A stretch of 64,000 nucleotides of DNA. Source: Zoogloea sp. (GTDB lineage: Bacteria; Pseudomonadota; Gammaproteobacteria; Burkholderiales; Rhodocyclaceae). The stretch lies in contig NZ_JAQVCN010000006.1 in the NCBI RefSeq assembly GCF_028689785.1, positions 1 through 64,000 of the forward strand, written 5' to 3'. The notes under the pieces were generated by a model, which did not search any database, had not been told where the DNA came from, and saw only the letters and a program-made list of their open reading frames with translations. The first letter of the stretch is position 1; every line of letters starts with the position of its first letter. Shown one piece after another: positions 39,805 through 52,653 of this stretch. The position numbers and the translations under genes were made by a program.

Positions 39805-41242
39805 CAGCCTGGCGGCACAAGGGGCAGCACCACCCGGAAGCAGCTCCCCTTGCCCGGCGTGCTGCTCACCTCAAGGCGCCCGCCGTGCCGGCTCACGATG
39901 CGGTAGGCGGACGACAGCCCCAGGCCCCGCCCCTGCCCCACCGGGCGGGTAGTGAAGAAAGGCTCGAAGATGCGCCCCCGGGTCGCCTCGTCCATGCCGC
40001 AACCGTCGTCCTCCACCTCCACCACCAGGCTCCCGTCCTGACGACGGGCACGCACTGCGATCGTGCCCGGATCGCTCCCCAGGGCCTTCCCGGCATTGTC
40101 TAGCAGGGCCTTGAAGGCCTCCCCAAGCAAGGTGGGATTGACCGCCATGTCTGGCAGGCTCGCGTAGCTCCGTACCACCTCCTGGCCGGGCTGGCGCGTG
40201 CTGGCGGTGGCCTGGATCGCCTCGTTGAGCATCTGTGCCGGGGCAACCTGGCGGGTCTCGGCGGGGCCTGCGCTGGCAAAATCCTGCAGGGCATGGACGA
40301 TATCGGACACCTGCCCCAGCCCCCGGTTGGATTCCGCCACCAGGGTCGGCAGATCCTCGCGCATGAAGTCCAGGTCGGTGCCGTCCCGGGCAGCCGCCCA
40401 GGCGTCGGCATTGCGCCCACCCGCTGCCAGGCGGTCGGCCGTATCCACCAGAGCCAGCAGGCGCTCCGCATACTCGCGCAGGGTGCCCAAATTGGAGGCC
40501 ACATAACCCAGGGGCGTGTTGATCTCGTGGGCAACACCGGCCGCCAACTGGCCAACAGCTGCCAGCTTGTCGGCCTCCAGCAGGCGATCGCGGGTCTCCT
40601 GCAGGGACGCCAGGGTGTGGCGCAGGGTCTGGTTGGCGGCAGTCAGCTCGGCAGTCCGCTCCGTCACCCGCTGCTCCAGTCTGACATTGATGCGGGCCAG
40701 TTCGCTGTTGCGCTCGGCCACCAGTCCGAGCAGGTTGTGCACCGCAGTGATCAGCGCCGTGTTGCCCGGATCGCTGCTGTAACCGGCTGCAGCCTCGAAG
40801 GCCTCTGCCGGGGTGCTCCCTGCCGCCACCGCTCGCAGCTGACGGGCCATGCTCTGATCGGTATCGAGAATGTGGAAGGTCAGCCAACTGGAGACGAAGC
40901 GATGCAGCATCGGCACGGCCCTGGCGGGGTCGGTGCTGTGACGCATCTCCGCCACCTGGGCCACAAAGTCGGCGTGGCTCTGGCGATGGCTGCGGAGGTG
41001 GCGCTCATCAAGGCCCGTTCGGGCCATCAGCGCCTCTTCGGCGGTGAAGTGATGGAGTGCATAGCTGCCGAGGCCATCGAGCACGTGGGACAGCTCGGCC
41101 GGTTTGATCTCGCTGCCAGTGGCTGCTCGCTGGGCCAGGGCATTCACCAGGTCCACCAGCTTGTGATGCTGGGCGTCCACCTCACCAAAGCCGGTTTCGA
41201 AATAGTCGGCCCACTGGAAGGGTGTGATCCGTGGGACGCCGC

Positions 41243-41246
<4 letters not shown>
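39804..41246 (-). CDS. Sensor histidine kinase with N-terminal hemerythrin domain
   Basis: A 480-residue kinase. Residues 8-140 are a bacteriohemerythrin: the seven di-iron ligands fit the family spacing at His28, His66, Glu70, His87, His91, His125 and Asp130, so it should bind O2 or a related gas or iron. A linker and coiled coil (about 185-235) precede HisKA ([20 protein letters not shown] with the phospho-His) and an HATPase domain (DNAGKALG N-box, [32 protein letters not shown]). No membrane span, so it is a cytosolic sensor. The start overlaps the hybrid kinase stop by 4 bases (ATGA). No receiver domain of its own. Confidence 0.9.
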
Positions 41247-45571
<4,325 letters not shown>

Positions 45572-45583
45572 TCAAGAAGCCTT

Positions 45584-47623
45584 TCAGGTCCCGTGGGAGG
45601 GTTGCATGGCGTGCACCGGAAGCACAAGGCGGAAGGTGCTGCCCTCCCCGACCCGGCTCTCCAGCTCGATACGCCCGCCATGTTTGCGCATGATGCCGTA
45701 GCTGATCGACAGACCCAGCCCCGTCCCCTTGCCCACCGGTTTGGTGGTGAAGAAGGCATCAAAGATACGCTTGTGATTCTCCGGCGGAATGCCGCAGCCG
45801 GTATCGCTGATCTCGATCACCACCGAATCGCCGTCACGGCGCGTGCGCACGGTGATGCGCCCGCTCCCGGTGATCGCGTGGGCAGCATTGGCCAGCAGGT
45901 TGAGGAAGACCTGGTTGAGCTGGGAGGGCTGACACCACACCTCGGGCAGTTCGCCATACTCCCGCAGCACCTCGACCCGGTGCTTGATCTCGTTGCGCAG
46001 GATGTTGATGGTGGAGTCGAGCCCCCGATGGATATCGACGTAAGCCCACTGCTCGCTGCCCAGGTGGGAGAAATCCTTCAGGTCGGCGACGATGCGCTGG
46101 ACCCGCAGGATGCCGTCCTGGGTTTCGGCGAGCAGCGCCGGAATGTCCTCGCGCAGGTAGTCGAACTCCACCTCGGCCAGCCTCTCGCGCAGGGTCGCCA
46201 GGGCCGGCACCCCTTCGATCCCGGCGGTGGCGGTGCGAAAGGCCGCCACCAACTCCATCAGTGTGGCGGCGTAGCCCTGCAGGCTGCCCACATTGGATTT
46301 GACGAAGCCCAGCGGGGTGTTCATCTCGTGGGCCACGCCGGCAGCGAGCTGGCCGATGGAGGCCATCTTCTCGCTCTGCACGAGCTGCACCTGGGCCTCC
46401 TCGAGTTCGGCATTGAGGCGCTGGGTCTCGGCCAGCTGCGCCTGCAGCGCCGCCTCGGCCTCATGCCGGGCGTGCACGTTGCGGTGGGTGCCCACCATGC
46501 GCAGCGGCTTGCCGTCCGGGGTCCATTCGATCACCTTCCCGCGGGAGGCGATCCAGTGATATTCGTCGTCGGCGGCGCGCATGCGGAACTCGCAGCGATA
46601 CAAGGGAATCTCGCCGCCGAACACAGGCTCCAGGGCGCGGATCAGCCGCGGCCAGTCATCCGGATGCACCAGCCCGCGGAAACTCTCGAAGCTGCGTGGA
46701 AAGGCATCCTCCTCATAACCCAGCATGCTATAGAAACGGGGCCCCTGGAACACCTCGCTGCTGACCACGTTCCAGTCCCATACGGCGTCGCCGCCACCTT
46801 CCAGGGCAAACTGCCAGCGTGCCTCGGCCAGCGCCAGGCGCGCTTCGGCCCGGGCCCGCTCGGTCACGTCGCGGACGATGCCCAGCGCCTGCCAGCGGCC
46901 GGCCATGCGATAAGCGGTGACCGACACCTCGACCTCGATCACGCTGCCATCCTTGCGCACGGCCGGCAGGCGGATGATGGAGCCGAAGCTGCGGCCCTGC
47001 CCGGTCTGCGGCCAGGTGCCCTCTGCCGCCGCGAAACGTGCCCGCTCCGATGGCCCGGCCAGGAGGGTGTGCAGATTGCGGCCCAGCACTTCACTGGCCG
47101 TCCAGCCGAAGATGCGCTCGGCGGTGGGGTTCCACTGCTGGATGCGGCCCCTGTGGTCCATCGTGATGATGGCCTCCATGGCCGCGCTGGTGATGGCCCG
47201 CAGCCGGTTCTCGTTTTCCTTCAGGGCGTGGTGCAGGCGGATCCGCTCGGTATCGTCGTGCAGCAGCAGGATCAACCCGCCCCCCTCGTCCCGATGCAGG
47301 TCGGCGGCGTAGGTGCGCTCACCATCGGGGGCATCGAGGGTCAGGCAGAAGGGTCCGTCGGCCTCGCGGAGCAGTTCGGCCAGGCCTTGCAGGCGCGGGC
47401 TGGCGTCCAGCGTGGCGGCACTCGCCGGAAGGCTCTCGTCCATGTCGAGGGCCCGCGCCGCCGCCCGGTTCCAGTCCAGGATGCGCCGATCCGGCCCCAG
47501 CAGGAAGAGCGGGTCGCGGATCAGCGACGCAGCCTCCCGGGCCTGGAGGCGGCCACGAATCCGCGCGGGAGATCTGGACTTGGTCATGGAGTAGGCGGGA
47601 CGGACCGGTGAACGGGCAGGCAT
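45584..47623 (-). CDS. PAS-domain sensor histidine kinase
   Basis: A 679-residue soluble kinase, first gene of the three-kinase operon. PAS-like units at about 30-130, 145-260 (ITSAAMEAIITMDHRGRIQQWNPTAERIFGWTASE) and 290-395 (PAS with PAC-like EYHWIASRGKV), then coiled coil, HisKA ([23 protein letters not shown]) and HATPase (NLLANAAHAITGSG, DTGCGIPPENHKRIFDAFFTTKPVGKGTGLGL). No receiver. The start ATG at 47623 is used; MTKSRSP at 47587 is an alternative. The HisKA box is close to that of the hemerythrin kinase, suggesting duplication within the operon. Confidence 0.9.
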   Translation of the reverse strand: MPARSPVRPAYSMTKSRSPARIRGRLQAREAASLIRDPLFLLGPDRRILDWNRAAARALDMDESLPASAATLDASPRLQGLAELLREADGPFCLTLDAPDGERTYAADLHRDEGGGLILLLHDDTERIRLHHALKENENRLRAITSAAMEAIITMDHRGRIQQWNPTAERIFGWTASEVLGRNLHTLLAGPSERARFAAAEGTWPQTGQGRSFGSIIRLPAVRKDGSVIEVEVSVTAYRMAGRWQALGIVRDVTERARAEARLALAEARWQFALEGGGDAVWDWNVVSSEVFQGPRFYSMLGYEEDAFPRSFESFRGLVHPDDWPRLIRALEPVFGGEIPLYRCEFRMRAADDEYHWIASRGKVIEWTPDGKPLRMVGTHRNVHARHEAEAALQAQLAETQRLNAELEEAQVQLVQSEKMASIGQLAAGVAHEMNTPLGFVKSNVGSLQGYAATLMELVAAFRTATAGIEGVPALATLRERLAEVEFDYLREDIPALLAETQDGILRVQRIVADLKDFSHLGSEQWAYVDIHRGLDSTINILRNEIKHRVEVLREYGELPEVWCQPSQLNQVFLNLLANAAHAITGSGRITVRTRRDGDSVVIEISDTGCGIPPENHKRIFDAFFTTKPVGKGTGLGLSISYGIMRKHGGRIELESRVGEGSTFRLVLPVHAMQPSHGT

Positions 47624-47649
47624 TGCCGCGAGGCACGATATCGGAAGGG

Positions 47650-47676
47650 ACTACGGCCCTCCATCGACGAACTTTA
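47650..47676 (-). promoter_or_regulatory. Candidate sigma-28 promoter for the three-kinase operon
   Basis: On the minus strand TAAAGTTC, 11 bases, GCCGTAGT: the -35 matches the TAAAGTTT consensus 7/8, the spacer length is exact, and the -10 has the GCCG core of GCCGATAA. It ends about 27 bases before the kinase ATG. Confidence 0.4.
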
Positions 47677-47699
47677 GCTGCCGGCCACACTGCCGTTAT
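47673..47699 (+). promoter_or_regulatory. Weaker candidate sigma-28 promoter for the HD-GYP gene
   Basis: GCCGTTAT (47692-47699) is a good sigma-28 -10 box; 11 bases upstream TTTAGCTG (47673-47680) matches the -35 only 4/8. It overlaps the divergent candidate and lies 27 bases before the GTG start. Confidence 0.25.
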
Positions 47700-47726
47700 G
47701 CCTGCAGTACCGCCAAGGAGTCCGCC

Positions 47727-49007
47727 GTGCCCCCCTTCACCCGTCGCCACGAAGTGGTGACAGAAATCGACCCTTCCCAGCTGCAACCCGGGCTTTTCAT
47801 CCGGCTGCCGTCGGGCTGGATGGCCCATCCCTTCCTGTTCAACCAGTTCCGCATCCACGACCAGGCTCAGGTGGAGGTCCTGCGCGGGCTCGGCCTGAAG
47901 ACCATCCAGTACCTGCCCGAGCGCAGTTCGGCCCAGCCCCTGCCACGCAGCACCACACCCGCAGCCGCCCCGCCGGCCACCCCCGCCCCGCCGAGCGCCG
48001 AGCAGCTGGCCGCCCTGGCGGAGAAGCGCCTGCAGGCCGAACGGGTGGCCCACCAGCGCAAGCTCATCGCCCAGTGCGAAAAGCGCTACCAGGGCGCCGC
48101 CCAGCAGATCCGCGACGTGATGCGCAACCTCTTTGCCGCCTCCGAACGCTCGGTGGTGGGCGCCCGCGAGCTGGTGGACGGGGTGGTCAGCGCCTTTGCC
48201 GACGATGCCGGCATGATCCTGCACCTGATGGGTGACAAGGTCGCCGACGACAACGCCTACTTCCACGCCCTCAACGTGATGATCCTGTCACTGATGCTGG
48301 GGCGTTCGGCCGGGCTGTCACCGGATGAGCTGCGCCTGCTGGGCGAAGGCGCCCTGTTCCACGACATCGGCAAAGCCCGGGTGCCCGATGCAGTGCTGCG
48401 CAACCCCCAGCGCAACCGCCACGAAGAAGAGTTCTTCCGCCTGCATACGGTATACGGGGCCGAGATGGCCCGGGACCTGGGGGTACTGCCCCCGGCGGTC
48501 ATCGACATCATCCTGAGCCACCACGAGACCGTGGACGGCAAAGGCTATCCGAACCACCTGGGCGAGGCCCGCCTGTCCCGGGCGGCGCGCATCGTCGCCA
48601 TCACCAACCGCTACGACAACCTGTGCAACCCCCAGCAGCGGGACAAGGCAGTGACCCCGGCGGAGGCCATGACCCTGATGTTCAAGAGCGAGCACATGCA
48701 CTGGGACGCCGACCTGCTGCAGCGTTTCGTGCGCCTGCTCGGCATCTACCCGCCGGGATCGATGGTGCAGCTGTCGAATGGCAACCTGGGGCTGGTGGTA
48801 GCGGTGGATCACACCCGCCTGCTGCGCCCCACGGTGATGATCTTCGACCCCGCCGTGCCACGCAGCGAGGCGCTGATCGTCGACCTGGCCACGGAGCCGG
48901 ACGTGAAGGTGGATGCCGTGGTGCGCCCCGCCGAAGCCGACCCCGCCGCCCTTGAGTACCTGGCGCCGCGACGGCGCCTGAGCTACTTCCACGGCCAGCC
49001 GGAGTAA
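47727..49007 (+). CDS. HD-GYP domain protein (probable c-di-GMP phosphodiesterase)
   Basis: A 426-residue cytosolic protein. N-terminal DUF3391-like domain (about 8-65), Pro/Ala linker (66-92), helical segment, then HD-GYP (about 170-330) with catalytic FHDIGKA (His212-Asp213), HHE (265-267) and DGKGYP (GYP 273-275) all intact, so c-di-GMP hydrolysis is expected. A small beta domain (about 355-425, MVQLSNGNLGLVVAVDHTRLLRPTV) follows. The GTG start is supported by AAGGAG at 47715-47720, 6 bases upstream. Divergent from the kinase operon, which may act on it. Confidence 0.92.
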   Translation: MPPFTRRHEVVTEIDPSQLQPGLFIRLPSGWMAHPFLFNQFRIHDQAQVEVLRGLGLKTIQYLPERSSAQPLPRSTTPAAAPPATPAPPSAEQLAALAEKRLQAERVAHQRKLIAQCEKRYQGAAQQIRDVMRNLFAASERSVVGARELVDGVVSAFADDAGMILHLMGDKVADDNAYFHALNVMILSLMLGRSAGLSPDELRLLGEGALFHDIGKARVPDAVLRNPQRNRHEEEFFRLHTVYGAEMARDLGVLPPAVIDIILSHHETVDGKGYPNHLGEARLSRAARIVAITNRYDNLCNPQQRDKAVTPAEAMTLMFKSEHMHWDADLLQRFVRLLGIYPPGSMVQLSNGNLGLVVAVDHTRLLRPTVMIFDPAVPRSEALIVDLATEPDVKVDAVVRPAEADPAALEYLAPRRRLSYFHGQPE

Positions 49008-49022
49008 ACGCCGGCGCGCCAC

Positions 49023-50102
49023 TCAGTCGCTGCGCAGGGCCCCGCGACTCCACGCCACCAGGCCTGCGGCGATGTCGTGGAGGGGCAGCACGGTGTCTAC
49101 CGCGCCACGCTGGATGGCCTCCTTCGGCATGCCGAAGACCACGCAGGTCTCCTCAGCCTCGGCAATGGTGGTGGCGCCGGCATCACGCATCTCCTTGAGG
49201 CCCAGGGCGCCATCGTCGCCCATGCCGGTCATGATGATGCCCAGGGCACGGGCCCCGGCCGTTCTGGCCACCGAGCGGAACAGCACATCCACCGAAGGTT
49301 TGTGGCGATTGATGAGGGGCCCATCCACCACCCCCACGTGGTAGCCGCCCCCGTCCCGGGCCAGCTGCAGGTGGCGGCCCCCCGGGGCGATCAGGGCCAG
49401 GCCGGGCTCCACCCGGTCGCCCGGACGCGCCTCGCGGACACGGATGCGCGCCAGGCCGTCGAGGCGCCGGGCGAACATGTCGGTGAAACCCGCCGGCATG
49501 TGCTGCACCACGACGATGCCCGGCACCGCCTCGGGCAGGCTGGTCAGCACCGCCTCCAGGGCCTGGGTGCCACCGGTGGAGGTGCCGATGGCCACCACCC
49601 GGGTCCGGTCCGTGGTGGCAGCCAGCCGCGGGCCGGCGGGCAGATCGTCGAGGGTCAGCTTGGGGCGCGGCAGCGGCGCCGGCCCGTGGCGCAGGCGGGC
49701 CCCCGCAGCGGCGCGGATGGCCGCCACCAGGCTCTCGCTCTCATCCTGCAGAAACTGCCGGACCCCCACCTTGGGCTTGGCCACCAGGCTCACCGCCCCC
49801 GCCGCCAGCGCATCGAAGCTGGCTTTGGCGCCCCGATCCACCAGGGACGAGCAGATCACCACCGGGGTCGGGCGCTCGGCCATCAGCTTGCGCAGGAAGG
49901 TCAGCCCGTCCATACGCGGCATCTCGATGTCGAGCACGATCACGTCGGGCCACGCCTTGCGCATCTTGTCGATGGCAAAGAGCGGGTCCGAGGCGGTGGC
50001 CAGCACCTGCATGTCGGTCTGGGCGGCAATGGCCTCGCTGGCCACCTGGCGCACGATGGCCGAGTCGTCCACGATCATCACGCGGATGGGCGACCTGGGC
50101 AT
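49023..50102 (-). CDS. cheB: Chemotaxis methylesterase/deamidase CheB
   Basis: A 359-residue protein. Receiver domain 5-120 ([14 protein letters not shown]; phospho-Asp in [17 protein letters not shown]; Lys in VAKPKVG). Linker, then methylesterase domain with catalytic Ser in [12 protein letters not shown], His in [18 protein letters not shown], and Asp in [13 protein letters not shown]. It removes receptor methyl groups under CheA control. Its ATG overlaps the cheD stop (TGATG). Last gene of the chemotaxis operon. Confidence 0.96.
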   Translation of the reverse strand: MPRSPIRVMIVDDSAIVRQVASEAIAAQTDMQVLATASDPLFAIDKMRKAWPDVIVLDIEMPRMDGLTFLRKLMAERPTPVVICSSLVDRGAKASFDALAAGAVSLVAKPKVGVRQFLQDESESLVAAIRAAAGARLRHGPAPLPRPKLTLDDLPAGPRLAATTDRTRVVAIGTSTGGTQALEAVLTSLPEAVPGIVVVQHMPAGFTDMFARRLDGLARIRVREARPGDRVEPGLALIAPGGRHLQLARDGGGYHVGVVDGPLINRHKPSVDVLFRSVARTAGARALGIIMTGMGDDGALGLKEMRDAGATTIAEAEETCVVFGMPKEAIQRGAVDTVLPLHDIAAGLVAWSRGALRSD

Positions 50103-50602
50103 CACAGCCCCCCATCCAGCGGCCGGTGGGCCATCCACACATGCCCGGTCCACAGATCGAAGATCAGCTTGCGGTGCCCCTGGCCGCCACAGTGCGTCAC
50201 CGTGGGGTGATAGCCGTGGCGGGCCAGCAGTTCATGGGCGCGCTCCACGTTGCGGCTGGCGATGTCCATGGCCCGGGGCACGGAAGCATCGCGGGAGAGC
50301 ATGTTGCCGCCACCAAAGACCTTCACCTGATATTCGGCCGGCCGGCTCGCTGCACGGGCCACGGCCTGGTCGAACAGCGCCAGGGCCTCGTCGGCATAAC
50401 GCCCGTCCAGGGGTGCGTCCGCCGCCCGGCTGCGCCCGGGCAGCATGTAGTGGCACATACCGCCGATCAGGCGCCGGGGGTGCCACAGGGTGATGGAGAT
50501 GCACGACCCGAGCAGGGTGGACAGGCGCGTGCGCCCGCCCCCGAAATGGAAGTCACCCGGCTGCAGGAATACTTCGTTGATGTCGTCGGCCAACTCGATC
50601 AT
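50102..50602 (-). CDS. cheD: Chemoreceptor glutamine deamidase CheD (second copy in operon order)
   Basis: A 166-residue CheD. The catalytic Cys is in [13 protein letters not shown] and the His in CHYMLPGRS, both conserved, with [13 protein letters not shown] before. FGGGNML in the middle is a family block. It deamidates receptor glutamines and, in other species, is controlled by CheY/CheC-type partners. It overlaps cheR by 4 bases and cheB by 1 base. Another CheD gene lies on the other side of cheR. Confidence 0.93.
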   Translation of the reverse strand: MIELADDINEVFLQPGDFHFGGGRTRLSTLLGSCISITLWHPRRLIGGMCHYMLPGRSRAADAPLDGRYADEALALFDQAVARAASRPAEYQVKVFGGGNMLSRDASVPRAMDIASRNVERAHELLARHGYHPTVTHCGGQGHRKLIFDLWTGHVWMAHRPLDGGL

Positions 50603-51432
50603 GGCTTGCGGTAGATGGTCGCCCGCACCATCTCCAGCCCCTGCTGGATACCGTTGAGGGTCTCCGAGTGACCGATGATCAGGTGTCCGCCCGACTTGAG
50701 GCGGGGCAGCAGGTTGGCCACAACCTTGCGCTTGGTGTCCGTATCGAAATAGATCATCACGTTACGCAAAAAGATTACCTCGAAATCACCAATCTCGGCA
50801 TCCACCGGCAGAGTCAGGTTCACTTGCGCGAAGCGCGTCCGGCGCTTGAGCTCAGGGGTGATGAGGAAGGTGCCGCTTTGGGCGCGCACGCCCTTCAGAC
50901 AATACTTGACCAGGTAGGCAGGGGGAATGCCCTCATTGCGATCGAGCGGGTAATGGCCCGCTTCCGCCTTGGCCAGCACCTGGGTACTGATGTCCGAACC
51001 GAATACCTCCCAAGGCCCATTGGGCAGGGTCTCGGCGAGCAGCATGGCCAGGGTGTAGACCTCCTCACCGGTGGAGCAGGCGGCGCTCCATACCCGGAAG
51101 GGCGCCGAGCTACGCCGGGGGCGGATGATCTCGTCGCGAAGGAACTCGAAGTGGCGCGGCTCGCGGAAGAAGTAGGTCTCGTTGGTGGTGAGCAGATCCA
51201 CCATCACCTGCAGTTCCTCCGGGTGCTGGCCGGTGGCAAGCAGGCGGTAATACAGGGAGAAGCTGGGAAGGCCGTAGTGCTTGAGGCGTCTGGAGAGACG
51301 CCCGACAAGCAGCACCTTCTTGGCATCCGACAGGCTGATGCCGGCGATCTTGTAGATCAGGCGCTGGAACAGCGCGAATTCCTGGTCGGTGATGGCGGCA
51401 CCTGACGGGTGCCCGGCGGCGAAGCCGTTCAT
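50599..51432 (-). CDS. cheR: Chemotaxis protein methyltransferase CheR
   Basis: A 277-residue SAM-dependent receptor methyltransferase. N-terminal helical domain (EFALFQRLIYKIAGISLSDAKKVLLVGRLSRRLK), LLTTNETYFFREPRHFEFL, SAM-binding VWSAACSTGEEVYTLAMLLAE, VFGSDISTQVLAKAEAGHYP, and FEVIFLRNVMIYFD. Intact. It should bind the DFEKF pentapeptide at the C terminus of the operon's main receptor. It sits between the two cheD genes: 8 bases after one and overlapping the other. Confidence 0.95.
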   Translation of the reverse strand: MNGFAAGHPSGAAITDQEFALFQRLIYKIAGISLSDAKKVLLVGRLSRRLKHYGLPSFSLYYRLLATGQHPEELQVMVDLLTTNETYFFREPRHFEFLRDEIIRPRRSSAPFRVWSAACSTGEEVYTLAMLLAETLPNGPWEVFGSDISTQVLAKAEAGHYPLDRNEGIPPAYLVKYCLKGVRAQSGTFLITPELKRRTRFAQVNLTLPVDAEIGDFEVIFLRNVMIYFDTDTKRKVVANLLPRLKSGGHLIIGHSETLNGIQQGLEMVRATIYRKP

Positions 51433-51440
51433 GGGCAGGC

Positions 51441-52031
51441 TCAGAACAGTTCCACGTTGTCGTCCGCCACCGTCGGCTTGAGGAGCGTGGCCGCGTAGGC
51501 GCGCTCCTCACGGGCGATGACCTCCGCAGTGGCGTGGGAAGTGACGATGCGCTTGCACCAGGCGTCGCCATTGGCAGGCAGGAAGAGCAGCTTGCGCGAC
51601 CAGGGGCCGAGAAAGTCGGAGGCCACCACGGGGATGCCCTCCCGCTGCAGCCAGTCGCGGGCGAAGCGGGCATTGCGCTGACCGATGGCCAAGGACTGCC
51701 CGGCGGTCTCGATGATGGTGCCGCCACCAAAAGCCTTGGCCTGGATGCGCGGCTTCTTCGCGCCCCGGGCGAGCAGCGCGTTGAGCAGGGTCTCCATGGC
51801 GTAGTCGCCGGCCAGCAGGGCATCCACCTCGCTGTTGGCGCTGCGCTGCAGGTTGGGCAGCATGAAATGGTTGAGGCCCCCCACCCGGGCCTGAGCATCG
51901 AACAGGCACACCGCCACGCAGGAGCCGAGCAGGGTGGACAGGGGCTGCTCGCGCTCCACGGCCCAAGCACCCGGGGCCACGTTGCGTGATAGGCGCTCGA
52001 TCTCCCGGGCCGGCAGGCTGGCGTAGTCCAT
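51441..52031 (-). CDS. cheD: Chemoreceptor glutamine deamidase CheD, longer paralogue
   Basis: A 196-residue CheD with active residues in [15 protein letters not shown] (Cys) and LNHFMLPN (His). KAFGGGTI is the family block. It is 30 residues longer than its neighbour at 50102-50602: extra N-terminal residues (SLPAREIERLSRNVAPGAWAVE) and a C-terminal tail ending in DDNVELF, which resembles the C-terminal VELF of the CheZ-like receptor protein in this operon. It lies 22 bases after cheW. Confidence 0.92.
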   Translation of the reverse strand: MDYASLPAREIERLSRNVAPGAWAVEREQPLSTLLGSCVAVCLFDAQARVGGLNHFMLPNLQRSANSEVDALLAGDYAMETLLNALLARGAKKPRIQAKAFGGGTIIETAGQSLAIGQRNARFARDWLQREGIPVVASDFLGPWSRKLLFLPANGDAWCKRIVTSHATAEVIAREERAYAATLLKPTVADDNVELF

Positions 52032-52053
52032 AATGACCGGCGGCTAGCCGTGC

Positions 52054-52632
52054 TCAGTCCGGAGCCGTGGCGCCGGCCAGGCCGTCGGGGGCAGACTCGG
52101 TAGCCAGCTGCGACAGGGAGGCGATCTCATCCACCGACAGCACCTTGGCGACTTCGAGGATGATCACGAACTTGCCATTCACCTTGCCCATGCCGCGGAT
52201 GAAGTCGGCGCGGATGCGGGCACCAAAGGACGGCGGCGGCTCGATCTCGGAGGCCGGGATCTCCAGCACCTCCGACACCGCATCGACGACCACGCCCACG
52301 TCCTGGCGCTCGTCGTTCTCGGACAGCTCGATGATGACGATGCAGGTGCGCCGGGAGATCTCCGAGCGCTTGCCGCCAAAGCGGCTGGCCAGGTCGATTA
52401 CCGGCACCACCGCACCGCGCAGGTTGATCACCCCGCGGATGAAAGGCGGCACCATGGGGATCTCGGTGACGGTGCCGTACTCGATGATCTCCTTGATGTT
52501 GAGGATGCCGACGGCAAACATCTCGCCGCCGAGCTGGAAGGTCAGGTACTGGGCGGGGCTGGCCTCCACCACCACCGGCGCCGTGGCGCCACTGGTGGCA
52601 GGGTTGCCCGCCGCGGTAGGCAGCGTGGACAT
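52054..52632 (-). CDS. cheW: Chemotaxis coupling protein CheW
   Basis: A 192-residue adaptor between receptors and CheA, longer than the usual 150-170 owing to an Ala/Pro-rich N-terminal extension (1-28) and a C-terminal tail (about 175-192). SH3-like core QYLTFQLGGEMFAVGILNIKEII, VPPFIRGVINLRGAVVPVIDLASRFG, VGVVVDAVSEVLEIPASEIEPPP. AAGGAG is 7 bases before the ATG on the minus strand. It follows the receptor gene by 21 bases. Confidence 0.95.
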   Translation of the reverse strand: MSTLPTAAGNPATSGATAPVVVEASPAQYLTFQLGGEMFAVGILNIKEIIEYGTVTEIPMVPPFIRGVINLRGAVVPVIDLASRFGGKRSEISRRTCIVIIELSENDERQDVGVVVDAVSEVLEIPASEIEPPPSFGARIRADFIRGMGKVNGKFVIILEVAKVLSVDEIASLSQLATESAPDGLAGATAPD

Positions 52633-52653
52633 GCTCAGGCTCCTTCTCGCCGC

